A stretch of DNA of 64,000 bases from positions 9,486,446 through 9,550,445 of the forward strand of contig NC_133234.1 in NCBI RefSeq assembly GCF_040436345.1. The letters run 5' to 3'. Origin of the DNA: Pagrus major (Eukaryota > Chordata > Actinopteri > Spariformes > Sparidae). Shown piece by piece: positions 49,801-62,501 of the stretch (position 1 is the first letter of the stretch; the number at the start of each line of letters is the position of its first letter). A model generated the notes under the pieces. It made no database searches and was not told the DNA's origin. It saw only the letters and a list, made by a program, of their open reading frames with translations. Position numbers and translations under genes: made by a program.

Positions 49801-52267
49801 TACCAGAGATCAAGTGATGATCAGCATCACTATCATTATCTGATTTAATTCGGTGATTTTGTTGGTGCTTCTCTTTTCTCCTGCACATCTGCTGTAGACG
49901 TACGGTAAGAGGCAGATAGTGATGGAGAGGGATGAGACCGACGCCATCAGGAAGTTTGAAGATCCTGGAATGTTTCTGATCGGGTTCAAACCGATGGAAA
50001 AGCTCAAAATTCACCACCATATCCGACCTGCTGTCTTCCTCTATCCTGAGGAGGGCGAAGTGAAAGGTAGCACTGTTTGTCTGTCTGTGTCTTACTGACT
50101 TCAGAACTAAAAGGAAGAATCAGTTGATATGTTTATGATATTTCGCCTTTAGTGTTATCTGCTTTTAAACATGCATGCTTTTTAGTTTTATTATTTTAAA
50201 TGTTGTACAATGAGTGAACAGCAGCCCAGTGGGACTGAAACTCTGTCTTGTCTGTTTGAGCTCTAATGTATGCTGTGTTCTCCATGCAGGCAGTGCATGT
50301 CTGTTCTCTGCTTTGTTGAGGAAGTGCAGCGAGAGGAACGTGTTCGCTCTGTGTCGCTGTGTTGCTCGCCGAAACTATGCACCTCGATTTGCTGCCCTGG
50401 TGCCTCAGAAAGAAGAGGTGGACGAGGGGAAAGTACAGATTACACCACCAGGTAATACATCGCTGGACTCGGCTACAGTTTCACTGGGTTTAATTAATCC
50501 AAAGTGTAGCATATTATAACAAACTTAAGCTTCTTTTGCAATTTCAATTTCAAAAGCTGATGTCACCTCTCTTGCCTGTATCAGGTTTTAACGTCATCTA
50601 CCTGCCATACGCTGACGACATGCGAACTCTGGATCCTCCCCAGGGCCCATCTGCCTCACAAGTACAGGTGGACAAGATGAAGGAGATCATCTCCAAGCTG
50701 CGCTTTAAATACAGGTAGCTGTACATGTTCACTGCTTTAAAGAGGTCTTAGGCCTAGTCCACACATGCGTGCCAGTATAAACAGGGAGCGGATTGTAAAC
50801 TGTGGTCAGTTGCTTAGTTACAGAAAATACTATGAACAAGGCAGGGAAATGTGATTGCTTGTCACAGAATCTTTTTGATTAATGTTATTTTGTCAGTTAA
50901 ACATTGTAAACAGCTATTTTGTCCCTCTTTTCAGTCATTGTATTGTCAATTGTATCCGTTCCAATTGTGTCTTTCTAAATATAAACAAAATAACGTCCAT
51001 TTTGTCACAGTACAAACTCAAATACTCTTTGAGTCATAACACGTACTTCAAGTTCATATTTGCTAATGATGCTACAAACACTGATAACGTGTGGGTCTGT
51101 GTCATCGTTTTTCCAAATTCTGTTTCTGCCTGTGTTTGTTGGTGACAATAGAGTTTCTGAAGAACATCACCCTGGCAAGAGTTTTCCAAATGTCTGTTTT
51201 CAGTGACCTAGAACGGCATTTAGGTGTGTACGAAAAGGCCAAAATGCATAGAAATAGCTTTGTTTTCAGAAATACCCGTGTAGGTTTAGAATGATTTTGT
51301 AGATTTTCAAATTCTGTATCCCTAAAAACAAAAAGTGTGTCTGTAAGTCTCTTCAGTGTTGTTTTGCCACTTCAAAGGGATATTATTCATACATTTAATT
51401 AAAAAAAGGTAACTAATTTATTTAGTCAGCACGTTCTTGTTGAATATATGAAAACGTTGTGATGACAGACGGAGCAAGTCTGATCTCTGTTCATACCAAG
51501 GTGATGTCAATGTTTTTCTTTCTGTAATGTTTTATTCTTTGCAATGTAACGCAGGAGTGAGGCTTTCGAGAATCCAGTCATCCAGCAGCATTACAGGAAC
51601 CTGGAGGCCTTGGCTCTGGATATGATGGCTCCAGAGGAAACAGAGGACCTCATCAGTAAGATGCAGACAAACAAACAAACAGAGATCCTGGTTCCTCTTG
51701 TGGTTGATTCAATCACTTCTTGTCTCTCTCCCATACTGTCTTGTCTCTCTTTGCTCTGTGTCAGTGCCAAAGGTTGAGCAGATTAACAACCGACTGGGTC
51801 CTTTGGCTCAGGAGTTTAAAGATCTCGTCTACCCTGCTGGCTACAACCCTGAGAGCAAACCAGCTGCCAAACGCAAAACAGGTCAGAGCTGGAGTCATAA
51901 CAAAAATTAAGCTAAATATCTCTGTTCTGCCCCAAAACGCAGTATTTCCAGCGGTTTGAATATAGTTATTGATCAGTATTGATGACTTTGAAATACTTCT
52001 CTGACTGCTTTAGTTATTTTGTGCTGCGGTACAGTAAAAATCTGACTTTCCATATCTTCTCTCGCAGCTGATGCCGGAGGCGGAGCTGAGAAGAAGCCCA
52101 AAGTGGAGGTGCCAGAAGACGAGCTGAGGGCCCACGTGCAGAACGGCACCCTGGGAAAACTGACCGTGCCTGTGCTGAAGGAAGCCTGTAAACAGTTTGG
52201 GGTTCGGACCACTGGGACCAAGAAGCAGGAGCTGATAGATGCTCTGATTGCCCGGTTGGGCCCCTGA
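46880..52267 (+). CDS. xrcc6: Ku70, DNA end-binding subunit (XRCC6), complete
   Basis: Twelve coding exons join in phase with GT-AG borders: 46880-46952, 47262-47377, 48097-48238, 48549-48800, 49028-49214, 49408-49594, 49898-50066, 50290-50451, 50585-50714, 51555-51655, 51765-51881 and 52068-52267 (TGA). The product is 611 residues (human 609). It has an acidic N-terminus; a vWA-like alpha/beta domain from about residue 30 ('[14 protein letters not shown]') to 250; the Ku DNA-encircling beta-barrel, about 258-440 ('[17 protein letters not shown]'); a C-terminal arm; a basic NLS-like stretch near 540-560; and a SAP domain, about 570-608 ('[15 protein letters not shown]'). With Ku80 it binds double-strand break ends and recruits DNA-PKcs and ligase IV/XRCC4 for non-homologous end joining. 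The gene appears intact. An AATAAA at 52742-52747 probably ends the transcript. Confidence 0.98.
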
Positions 52268-52741
52268 GGAGTTAGATATACACCTCACTGTGCCTTCGTA
52301 AGCTTGTTTAGATCAGTGTGTGTTCAGCCACTTTGCACAAACCAAGTGCTGGTACATTTTGTGATTCATTTTAAAAGCAGGTAACAGTTTTAAAAGTCAC
52401 TGTGTGACCTGTGAATTTGGGATAGACAGGGCACTGATGAGTGTTCACAAAAGGGTTTCCTGTTGTGTTTGATAAGATTAAACTTACTTTTTTTTAAGAG
52501 GCAGCATGGTTCAGTGCAGCTCACTGCTAATGTCTGTAGTTTCTTTGTCAGTTCCACAATACATGAATAATGTTTGAATGTAAAAAAGAAGTGATTTTCA
52601 TGTGACCAAGATCTCTGAAACTGGTTAATGTGGGTTACAACATATTGAAAGTCTTGTGTGCATTGGAATACACTGTACTGTAAACACAACAAAATACTCT
52701 TAACTACTTATGACACTTGTTGATATTCTTGCATTTGCTTT

Positions 52742-52747
52742 AATAAA
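52742..52747 (+). terminator. xrcc6: xrcc6 polyadenylation signal
   Basis: AATAAA about 475 bp after the stop, with no intervening canonical signal noticed and T/G-rich sequence just downstream. Confidence 0.65.
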
Positions 52748-53437
52748 AGAAAATCTTTTACAGCTCTGCATCTGCTTTGTTTTATTTTAATAACTGCATG
52801 AGTCAGTACACTGCACTTCTTAAGCTGCACTTCCAGTTCTTCTTGTAGCAGGAAAGAAGGTGTGTCCTTCCAAAATAAGACCACAGCATTATCAGCATAC
52901 CGGGACCTTTTCACTGCATTGTGTTGCCACACAGCAGAATAAAGTAAGGGCAGTGTTCCTGTTGGGGGCAGGCCTACACAGGCAACTTGTTTCTACACAA
53001 CAGCAGGAAGAAGGGAGCATATACAACTTTGACCTCATGTGAGTTGCGTCAGGGTTGATAGAGTGAAGGTAGATGGTATTCCTGTGGGAGGATTTTCTGA
53101 CAACACACCAGGTAATAACGCTGTAAGAACATTTCAACATAGCTGTGGGATAACAGACTTATGTCGATATATGTCGAGTGTTTAATGCAAGGTTTACCCT
53201 GTCCTGAAGCTTTGCTACGTGTTTATATACAACTGATTGATTATGGAGCTTTTCCTTGTTGTGAACTAGTTTTAATTTGAGTTTTTGTATAATCACATCG
53301 ACGTTGCAAAATATTTGTCAACCCAGGTGTTATGTTCAACTTTTTAGGGCCTTTATTTTGCAAGTTCTGAGTAGAAGTGCCGTCACATATTCCTGCTACC
53401 TTTACACCGCCTGAAGGGCTGTCAACTACAGAGAGAC

Positions 53438-56400
53438 ATGGAGTGTCAGTGTCCACAGGAGAACTCTGAGGATGCTGTTACAGGTGAGACTCAGATATAA
53501 AAAACCCATCAAACATAATGTAGTTCCTAAAGACATTAAAGATGTCTGCACTACTGTATAGGGACCATACAACATATTTATATTTTAACTTGTAATAAAT
53601 TGTTCATTACTCGCTTATTGGTTGTTACATTGTATCATGGTTGTAAATACCAAACCAAGCAAATCTGTTTGACTTCCCGATTAGTTTTTCAAAATAAATA
53701 TAAGCAATTAATTTTTCAGTTATAACTTGATAAGTATAGACAAAACAACATTTTCATGCTTATTATTAAATATTACATTTGAAAAAGTTTTCTACACAGC
53801 TGCTGTGAGCTGCCATATTTAAAAACTGTGCTTAAGTTTCCTGTATTGATCCAATCCTGAACTGAATAAGTGATGTCAGCCTTTACATATAAAGATTAGA
53901 ATGAAAGCATTTATTTTGATTATAAACCTGAATTCACTCACACAAAGTCCTGCGTAGAACAATAGAGGTTTCATGGGAGTATTTCATTCTGGAGTTCACA
54001 TGTGGGTGAAAGGTAAACCCCATGATAAGTTGTGTACAACGTTGCAATACTAATGTTATTCTCCCCTTTCCTCCACTCTGTTCAGGCTGGTGGATGAACA
54101 GCAACAGTGTCCAGATGGGAGCTTTTACTGTGGTGGGGTATCTTCTCTACAGATTCTCACAGAGTCAGTCCCTCACCGACACACACGTTCACATTCATTT
54201 AAAACAAAACAAAACCGACAATTCCCCTTACATATAGCCATATTGTTTCTCTAATTGATTGACCTGTCCTCCTCAGAGATAAAGTCTAAACTAGAAATCA
54301 CAGAAAATCTAAAACACATCCAATGAAAAGACCAAGGCCAACAATTAATTAATTCTACTAACAAGCCTTTTCTGTGCCTCCATTGTTGTCAAAAAGTTAT
54401 GAAACATACTTAAAAGAGCCGCACCATCACAATGAACATGGGTGCTTAAATTTAAATGCAGTTAAAGCAACATTATTCGGTAATTTGTATTTTGTGCGTT
54501 TTGGCAGCTCCAACTGTCTCTTTCTCTCTTTTTTGCTTCCTCCATCAGTGTTATTTTCATTCACTTCACCCCTGTCATGATGTCCGTAAAGGCTGCTGAG
54601 CCCGCTACCGTTGCCCACCTCCTCCTCTTCCGGGTGGACCACTGTGATAGCTTTGTAAACACCACACTCCGCGGCAGTAAAACCAGAGGACATTTTATAA
54701 AATATGTTTCAGTTTTACCAAAATCAGTGATGGTGCTGTGTGATGTACTGCAGTACATTGTGCACTGTACTCCTACCCACTCACTGAACTTATACAGCAC
54801 AGAAAAAAGCAATAGGAGTGGCTGAAAATGAGACGCCATTCATCCTATTATAAGTCACTGCAACATTACAATGATTTTGACGCTGATATTTTAAGGTATA
54901 ATAGTTACATATTGTTGCTTTAACCCAACATACTGCAGTCTGCCGCTGACCTGGTGCACTAAATGTGTACCAGTCCGCTGCTAAAAATAGTTCTCAACAA
55001 ATGCACCATTAACTCCTCCAACTAACATATGCTTAAAACAACAGTGCCTAGCTGTTTTAGTAAATGACTGAGCCTGTTTTTTTAAAAACAAAATCAAATA
55101 ACATACAGAGTTTGTGACCTGTTTTAAAGATTCATATCTCTAACAGGAACAAATTGCCTTTGGGTTGAGCGCCACAGACATAATAAGAAAGTTAAAAAGC
55201 ATTATGAATTATTTATACATAGATACACACCAGGAACCACAAAAAGTTTTTAATTCATTGGAGAGTATCCTGTTTGCCCTCGAGATTTTTTCGTGCCAAG
55301 ATGATATTAAAATTAAATTTTATTCTGATTATTTGAATTATAATTTGCTGCTGGTTTATTGAATTAGAGAAATCTGTACAGTGAGGGCAGTTCGCAGGAT
55401 CTGAACTTTAATGTCTCTGATTTGTAGGTTCACCTTCAGTTTGATGTTTCCATCAGCAAATCGGGGTTCTGTTTTGTCACGGATTATGTCTTCGAATTTA
55501 CAGTATTCATCTGATCATACTGATTGTGGTCTGTTTTCCCTGCAGCACTCCCAGCTCTGATCCGGTGGCCGATTCGTCTGTTCTGCTCTCTGACTGGTGA
55601 GTTTAGTTTGGGTAATCAATCAGAGGCCAGAGGTAACAGCCTGGTTTTAGCTGACAGCACACAAAACTAAGGTTGCCATCAATATGATAGATGAAATACC
55701 TCTAACGATCTGTTATTATCCTGTCATGTTTGTGTGTGATATGAAATAAAATCACCAGACCAAGAACATGTGTTGTTTCTACCCCAGGTCTGTCAGCCCT
55801 TTGGGGCTGGGTGAGCCACCTCGTGGGAACCCTTCGTGGTACAAAATATACATCCTTCATATCTCACCCACAGGAATAAAACACAAATACCACCTATAAA
55901 AAAAAAAATCAGATGCTAACTTTTCTATCTATGTCTTGTGTCTCAGTAATCGAGAGCCTGTTTAAATGGCTGCGTCGGATTTGGCGGTTTTTCGAAGGTG
56001 AGTGCTGCCTGCATCTGTTCTGGGATGTTGTTTACTCTTCACTGTGTGCTTTGAATCGACTTTTTAAGTGAAGGTAAACAGGTCAGGAGAAGTTTACAAC
56101 TTGAGTGGGTAGAGGAAGTGACTCAGAAACTCAGCAGACACATGACAGCAATTTAGTATCTCAAGGGACTGGAACTATTTTAGTGACAGATCTAGGTAAT
56201 AATTACAGGCCTATAATAACTGTCTTTCAATCTGCTCCTCCATCAGGATTTTCCTCAAAGTTCAAGTCAAACACAGGTCAGTTCACCATAACCTGTTACC
56301 ATTCCTGGAAATGTATGTAAAATTATCCTAATTATCCTTTTTAAAGTTTATAAGCTGATTTTTTCCCAAGCTTCCGCATATAACTATATAAAGTGTGATG

Positions 56401-57876
56401 TGGACTAGTAATGGAGAATGCTAGTTCACATCCTGGGAATTGCCGAGGTGCCCTTGAGCAAGGCACCGACCCCTTACACTGCTCGTTGGGCGCCGTGCAT
56501 GTGGCAGCCCCTTCACTCATCTCCTCTATACACTGTGTGTGTGTGTGTGTGTGTGCATGTGTGTGTAATGTGAGTGAAAAAGAACATTTCCCCATTGTGG
56601 GATTAGAAGGGATTTTAAAATTTTAAAAAAAATTAAAATAAAAAAAACTTGCATGGTTTTCCTATCTTAGGGCTTTATACTAATAAACTGATAAACTATA
56701 TATTGCTGGATTTGATATCTCATTTGCTACTTGATGCATCAATCGTCCGGGGGCTGGCATGTAAGTGGCTCAGGAATAAGGAGAAAGAAGAGAGAGTGGG
56801 TCACTTGTCTACACAATCACTCATTGGCTGTTGTAGGATCTATGGTGGGCATATAAACTCAGATCTGCTCAAATGAACTGTCAATCAAATGGCTACCATC
56901 TCCGGTGTACAGGGATTACTGCATCTGCTGTGAAATTAGAGTGTTTTAAGAGCATGAAAACGCACCGCAATAATAACAAAAAAAAAATTGGCCATTTTGT
57001 CACCATTTAATCTTGGAATACTGTGTTTTGGAGTGAATATAGTGCAATATTTTGGGGTCGGGGGTTCTGCTTTCTCTTGCTTGTTCTGGGCTGAGAATCA
57101 CAGCTTTTCTCTAAAGTCCTTTATTATTTATCTGATAAACACTTGTGACTTTTGCAGGGTCATCTAATGAATCAGAGACTCGCAACTGTTCCAACAAATC
57201 TAACTTGAGGCTGATCCTTCTGGGACCCGCCGGTGGAGGACGGACCTCCCTGGCACAGACTTTGTTGGGCAACAATGAGACAAGGACACCCATGGGTCCC
57301 CTAATGGAGAGTACCAAGAGATGGACAGTAATGGATGGTGAAGAGGTTACAGTGATCGACACCCCAGATCTTTTGGGGCCATCATTGGGGAGCAGCATGA
57401 GAGCCAGGGAAGCTCTGAGGAGCCTCCAGCTCACCAGTCCTGGACCACATGCCTTCCTGCTGGTGATCCGCGCTCCTGCCTCCAGTATTGGTATCGATCA
57501 GGATGGGGCCCAGGCGATCCAAACCACCCTTGAACTGTTCGGAGACGATGTCGCGGGGTACATCATCCCAGTGCTCACCCATGCAGACCGTCTGGGTCGA
57601 AGGCGTACTGTAGATCAGCTGCTGGATGTGGACACTGGAAGTCTGAAAAAGGCTCTGTCTCTATGCGTCCAGAGGCCAGAGCTGGTGGACAACAGGCCAG
57701 AGTGCCCCCTGGAGGAGCAGAGTGCGATGCGCAGACAGCTGATAGGGCATGCGATGGAGATGAAGACACAGCGGGGACATTTTGTCCACGAGCTGCAGAG
57801 GAGGGAGGACTACATCAGAGAGGAGCTGCTAGCTGACATGTCCTCTGCACTGGCTGGAAAACTGGGACACATGTAA
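53438..57876 (+). CDS. GIMAP/AIG1-like GTPase with hydrophobic segment and repeated amphipathic exons
   Basis: Seven exons, all joined in phase 1: 53438-53483 (ATG), 54086-54163, 55546-55596, 55788-55838, 55947-55997, 56247-56276 and 57158-57876 (TAA). The product is about 341 residues. Residues 25-39 form a short hydrophobic stretch ('MGAFTVVGYLLYRF'). Residues 42-93 come from three 51-nt exons and are rich in W, R, L and F. Residues 119-330 are an AIG1-type G domain: P-loop 'GPAGGGRT' (125-132) with Arg at the usual Lys position, 'VIDTPDLLG' (switch II region), 'FLLVIRAPA', and 'VLTHADRLG' (G4-like). Family knowledge: GIMAPs are membrane-tethered GTPases, mainly of lymphocytes, that form scaffolds on organelles. 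Nucleotide binding here is uncertain because of the Arg. Extra small exons in the large introns, or an alternative start, are possible. Confidence 0.8.
54461..54924. mobile_element. MITE, about 464 bp, in GIMAP-like gene intron
   Basis: The left end GTTAAAGCAACATTATTCGG and the right end ATATTGTTGCTTTAAC are inverted. The interior has 'CACTCCGCGGCAGTAAAACC' but no intact frame of substance. Confidence 0.75.
56401..56625. mobile_element. SINE-like fragment with TG repeat
   Basis: 'GCCCTTGAGCAAGGCACCGA' followed by 'CTGCTCGTTGGGCGCCGTGC' resembles a conserved core I associate with common teleost SINEs. A (TG)n run follows at 56536-56556, and the piece ends in an A/T-rich tail near 56640. No tRNA-like head was delimited. 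Confidence 0.55.
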
Positions 57877-58282
57877 ATAAGAGAGGGAGAGATTGTGTCA
57901 TTGGTCTTCGTGACAGAGTTGTCAGGGTGTTGAAAACATAAGCAGGCAGGATTCACTGTATGTTAAATGTGCAATTTTGGCTTTAAGAGTGCAAGGGTGA
58001 TTCTTTGACTGAGGTCACTCTGCTGGTTTACCACTGTCCCAATGAATTTACTACCTCTGGCCGCCTTTTGGTTTTCAACATGCCACAGATGCTTTTGGTT
58101 ACTTATGATGTTCACATACACATTTAATTTTCCCATCCTGGGGTGTTGTAATTCTTTGATGACCTGTTTATTCTTTTGTATATGCCTGTGTTTTCTTCCT
58201 CTGCTCCAGTGCTTTGCCCTCCCCTGTCTTTCATTCTTTCATAATTTATAAGAGTTATCAAACTTTAAAGATGGTCAGGGAA

Positions 58283-58377
58283 AATAAACTGAAGTCATAT
58301 GGGACTAGAGTTCAAACTCTGTGCTTCCTCCAGGAGCCTCTGAAACAGCATTTAGACCAAGAAATTACCTAAATAAA
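58283..58377 (+). terminator. Candidate polyadenylation signals of the GIMAP-like gene
   Basis: AATAAA occurs at 58283-58288 and again at 58372-58377, 400-500 bp after the stop codon. Confidence 0.5.
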
Positions 58378-58399
58378 GAATGTAATTGCTAGTTTTATG

Positions 58400-61100
58400 G
58401 ACTGTATTTAAGTTGGTGTGAACATTAAAAACATAATTTTGGCAACAGATGACAGTGACAAGTTGATATATGGTACAATAAGATCTGTGATTTAATATAT
58501 CAGTCTAGCTTTAATTGTGACATATTAATAGCATCTTTACTTCACAAGTATACTGTATGTCGTCAATGTAATGCAGTGGAAACCCACTTTAATCGTTGTG
58601 GAGTTGAGGTTGCCCACATTTTTATGACCTGAAACACAAATTAGACTCGTAAAAGCACATGGGCCATGTGGTTAGAGAGAGCATTCAACATATCAGTATA
58701 GCACCCTCAACAGACCAATCAGGTTCCTCATGGGCATGATGATGTAAAAGGAAAAAATAACACCCACTGGTCTGCTGTTCTTGTTCCACGACTGACCTCT
58801 GACCTGAGAAAAGACAAAATTGTTGAAAAGTGGTGTGATCTTAACTGGGATATGTCTGGAAGATATTGGACTTTCAGATAAGTTTAATTGAAAAATACTC
58901 GACCTTCTCTTTCAGCACAAAAGCTGCACACAATACCAGCATTTCTAAGCTTATTAAATTTGAGGCTACTGACCACCGAATCAAGTGACTCCTCTAATTC
59001 AAAATGGTCACTCGTTGTGCCAAACGTAATGAGGATTTACACCAAACTCTGCTTTTTAGCCACTTTTAGCTCACATTCAGACGAGTTGGCAGACCAGTAG
59101 ACCACAGTAGAGCTAAAAATAAATTGAGTAATATGGACACAATCACCATCAAAGGGATGACAATATGTTCTTGTGTCTGCTCTTTGCTAACATTTGGGCC
59201 ATAACAACTTGCTAAGCTCAGAGTCGTGTTTGTTTTGCCCCCTATTGGTCAAAAAATACTAAATGCAGCTTTAAAGTCAGTTCTGGTTGATTTGGAGATT
59301 GCAAATGTATCACTGAAAAAGTGCATCATTTTAAGCTACAGTCAAAAAATCGACAGAAGAGGAACAACTCCTTTATGTTTTCGCAGTGTTGCTAAAGAAA
59401 CCATGGGCTGAAGTGATTCATTGTGTCACATTGTTTTAATAAAGGAGACAAGAGAAGACCATCAACAATGTCATCATTATGTTAAGTATATCCTGGAAGC
59501 AGCTCTTGTGTTCCACGTCAACCCCAGTAGATGAATCCATTGTTTCCTGTGGATCCCCAGTGCATAGTATGCAATTTGAATTCTGCACAAGAAATGCAGA
59601 GTCAGTCACAATGAGGCTACTATATAAAGATGCAATGAAGGAATGCAAATACATTCAGTGGCTATCGCTGAAGAGATATCTGCCACAGATACCATCAAAA
59701 AATTAGATTTGATAGACTAAAAAACTTTAAGATGAATATTAGTACATTTTGATATCTGGTCAGATGACTTGGAGGCAATTCAGCTTGCTGTAAATACATA
59801 AATAAAGAAATATTCCTACTTTATTCCTTACATTGTGACCCTCAGAATTACATCAAATGAAAGTACTTGTTTTTGCCACTGACAGGCTGAAGTTGTTATT
59901 CAAAGTGTCTTACAACATTACAGAGATGATTCCAACAGAGATACACCTTTTTTCTAATAATAAGACCCTTTGTATAACCAGAAACACAAGTCTCATTTTG
60001 AAATCTCACAAGACGAACTGTTACAGTTGTTGCCTCATCAAGATTGTCAAAATCAGTTAATCAGCCATGACTTTAGAAATAAATATTTGCCTTGCATTTC
60101 CTTTAAGTAAGTTCCAAAGTCCTCTCTCAAACTTCTTACTCAAGTTTTCACCGCTGTCCTCCTGCAACAACTAAACTCTTGTGTAAACCTGTGGGCCCTG
60201 ACACACCAGGCCGATGGTCAGCAGTTGGCCAGTTGGGGCCGTTGGTGAGTGTGTGTGGCCCTAGTTTTTGTTTTGTGTCCCGCACCAATGGCACAGATCA
60301 GTACAGTGGATGTGGTGAAGCCAGTCGGTTGGAGAAATCACTCTGATTAGCTGCTCAGCTAAGTGAATCAGTGCACAAGTAGAGAAATGGAAAAACAAAA
60401 CAAAAGGAAAGCCGCTGAGCCTTTTGCTTTAGTATCCATGATCTCACCCATTTAGAGGTGTTCCTCCTTATGTTTTGCCTCTCCCTCTTTGCCAATGCCA
60501 TTTGCAACTTGTTATCAGACATATTCTCAATAGGATGTAGCTATATTAGTGAGAGTGCTGTGAAAGCAACAAAAAGCTAGTTAGTCATCGGATGTAGTCT
60601 TTGCGGTGTGTTCAACTGCAGCTTTTTTGACCTAGACACAGGTGACATTAGGCAACGTAATAGTCGGCCTCTAGTTTCTTGATGTCAGTGTGGGGGTCAG
60701 TTTTAAAGTGACCAAATTTGTCCTCTAAGCTCTGTTTTAGTCCCCACCATCTGAAGAATACAAGTCTCTTTAGCTGCTAAACAAGTAAAAACCAAAACAA
60801 TTCACTAAAAGAGGCTGAAAAGCTCCACGAATCTCAGTGAAACTACAGAGTCGGGGATAATAATCTGTGACTTCTCAGTCATGTGACCCATCGTTGATCT
60901 GTAAAATATTGGTTATAGACACTTTAAGCATTCAGTACTCAGAAAAACAAACTGAAGTTTATCGTGTTAATACATTCACACCAGGATTAAAAGTCATCAA
61001 AAAACTTTTTTTTAACTACTTGTAGATCACTGCTGCAGACAGGATGCAAAGCAGCATTGTTTTATACATTTACTTAAGTATTTTCAACATGTCCATGAAG
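58400..61100. other. Intergenic region before josd1
   Basis: 2.7 kb with no supported gene. The open frames (e.g. near 58888, 59479 and 59857) are under 80 codons and show no splice or family support. A segment around 60195-60620 ('GACACACCAGGCCGATGGTC', 'TTGCGGTGTGTTCAACTGCA') resembles a decayed non-autonomous transposon, but its ends are not clear. Confidence 0.55.
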
Positions 61101-61129
61101 AATAACTTGGATTATAGGGTTTCGCAGTC

Positions 61130-61392
61130 TCAGGGGAGGGACTGCTCCACTGTCTACTGACGCAGGCGGTGACAGCAACATGGAGCCAGGGAGACGCCAC
61201 TGCGCATGTCCGCGTGTGCACGGACGGAGAGAGAGACAGACCATAGACAGAGAGAAAGAGAGAGCTGTAGCAGGGGAAAACTGGCAAAGACAAAGGACTG
61301 AACAGTGTTTAGGAAAACAGCAGAGGGTAGACTGGGTTTTTAGACCGGTTTATGATAGTCCAGCTGTGACAGCACCGTCGGGAAGCGGCCAG
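61130..61392 (+). promoter_or_regulatory. josd1: josd1 promoter / non-coding first exon
   Basis: CpG-rich sequence including 'CACTGCGCATGTCCGCG', which resembles an NRF1-type site, leads to a purine-rich transcribed-looking stretch. It ends in a strong donor GGCCAG|GTAAGT at 61392/61393. The next exon probably opens at a TTTTAG acceptor at about 61939 or a TTCCAG acceptor at about 61989. Several upstream ATGs precede the coding ATG. Confidence 0.55.
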
Positions 61393-62501
61393 GTAAGTGC
61401 TCGGTGAGAGAAAACGAAGTTATAAGACGTGAAGGAAGCGTTGTGCTTGTGTTTGCTGTTAGACAGGAGTCACGTAGAGCAGCCAGAAGATTAACGCCAA
61501 ATATCTGTTACTATCATGGATTAAATGCATCTGTACGTGTGTGGTTTCAGAGTATAACATTGGCTGTGTCTCCTTAATGGACTCTAAGCTCTCTAATGTG
61601 TGTGTGTTGTTGTGTACGGGGCTGTTGTTGTCATATTTTGCTAGCTTACTTATAACAGCCTGCTTCCTCTATCCAATCCAAGCTGCTGGAAATGTTTACC
61701 TTCTGCTCATTTTAGAGTCTGCTGACCAAAAGGAGGTTGGAGCAGCTTATAATATGATCTCAGCTATCTATCATTACCAACAAGAGCATTAGCATTGTTA
61801 TAAAGTGCTGTTTGAGGTGTCTTCCTGCTGTTCAGATAAAAAAAATGCAGTTATTAGAGGTCATTTTGGACTCTGCTAACTTGTGATGGGAATTTGGGAC
61901 CATGTTTGTTAATTTTAAATGAGACTTTCTTTCTTTTAGGTGTTTTCAGTCACTGCTCAGCATCAAATTCCCTCTTTTGTGTGTTCCAGTGGAAGTGACG
62001 CTTCATGGTCAGCAGCCTGGCGATGGAAAGAACTGCAAAGCTATAGGCTTGGTGACTGGATGGAAAGAGCTGCCAACGCGCTCACAGACGATGGAGGAAG
62101 TGGAAATGCAAAGACAGCAGTGGCAGTTTGATTGATGACACCGCTCTGGTGTTGTTGGAGGAGTGATCTTTCATTTGGGAGCATCTGGAGTATCTTTGTT
62201 AAGATTTTGAGTTCCGTTTTTTTCACCCCCGCCCTCCTGCTGACCTTTTGTCACATCTCTCCTTTAGAGCGAGCAGGTGCTGCTTTGTTTAACAGCCACA
62301 GGTCTTATTCACCTTGCAACCCCCTCCTCTCCCCCGACCGCGCATCCAGAGCCACAAGCCTCCTCTCTTCTCTGAGAGGTTGCCATGGCAGTGGTTGTCA
62401 TGATGCTGATGTAGCATCCTGAAGGAAGTAGTTGTGGAGGTAGTGGTGGAGCCGGAGGAGGCGGTGCCGGCGGCGGCAGCGGTGGAGGTGGTGTTGAAGG
62501 G

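Noticed and set aside
57360-57377. DTPD in place of DxxG in the GIMAP-like protein as a second active-site loss
   Set aside because: Several GIMAPs, as I recall, naturally carry DTPD here, so it is not evidence of inactivation by itself.
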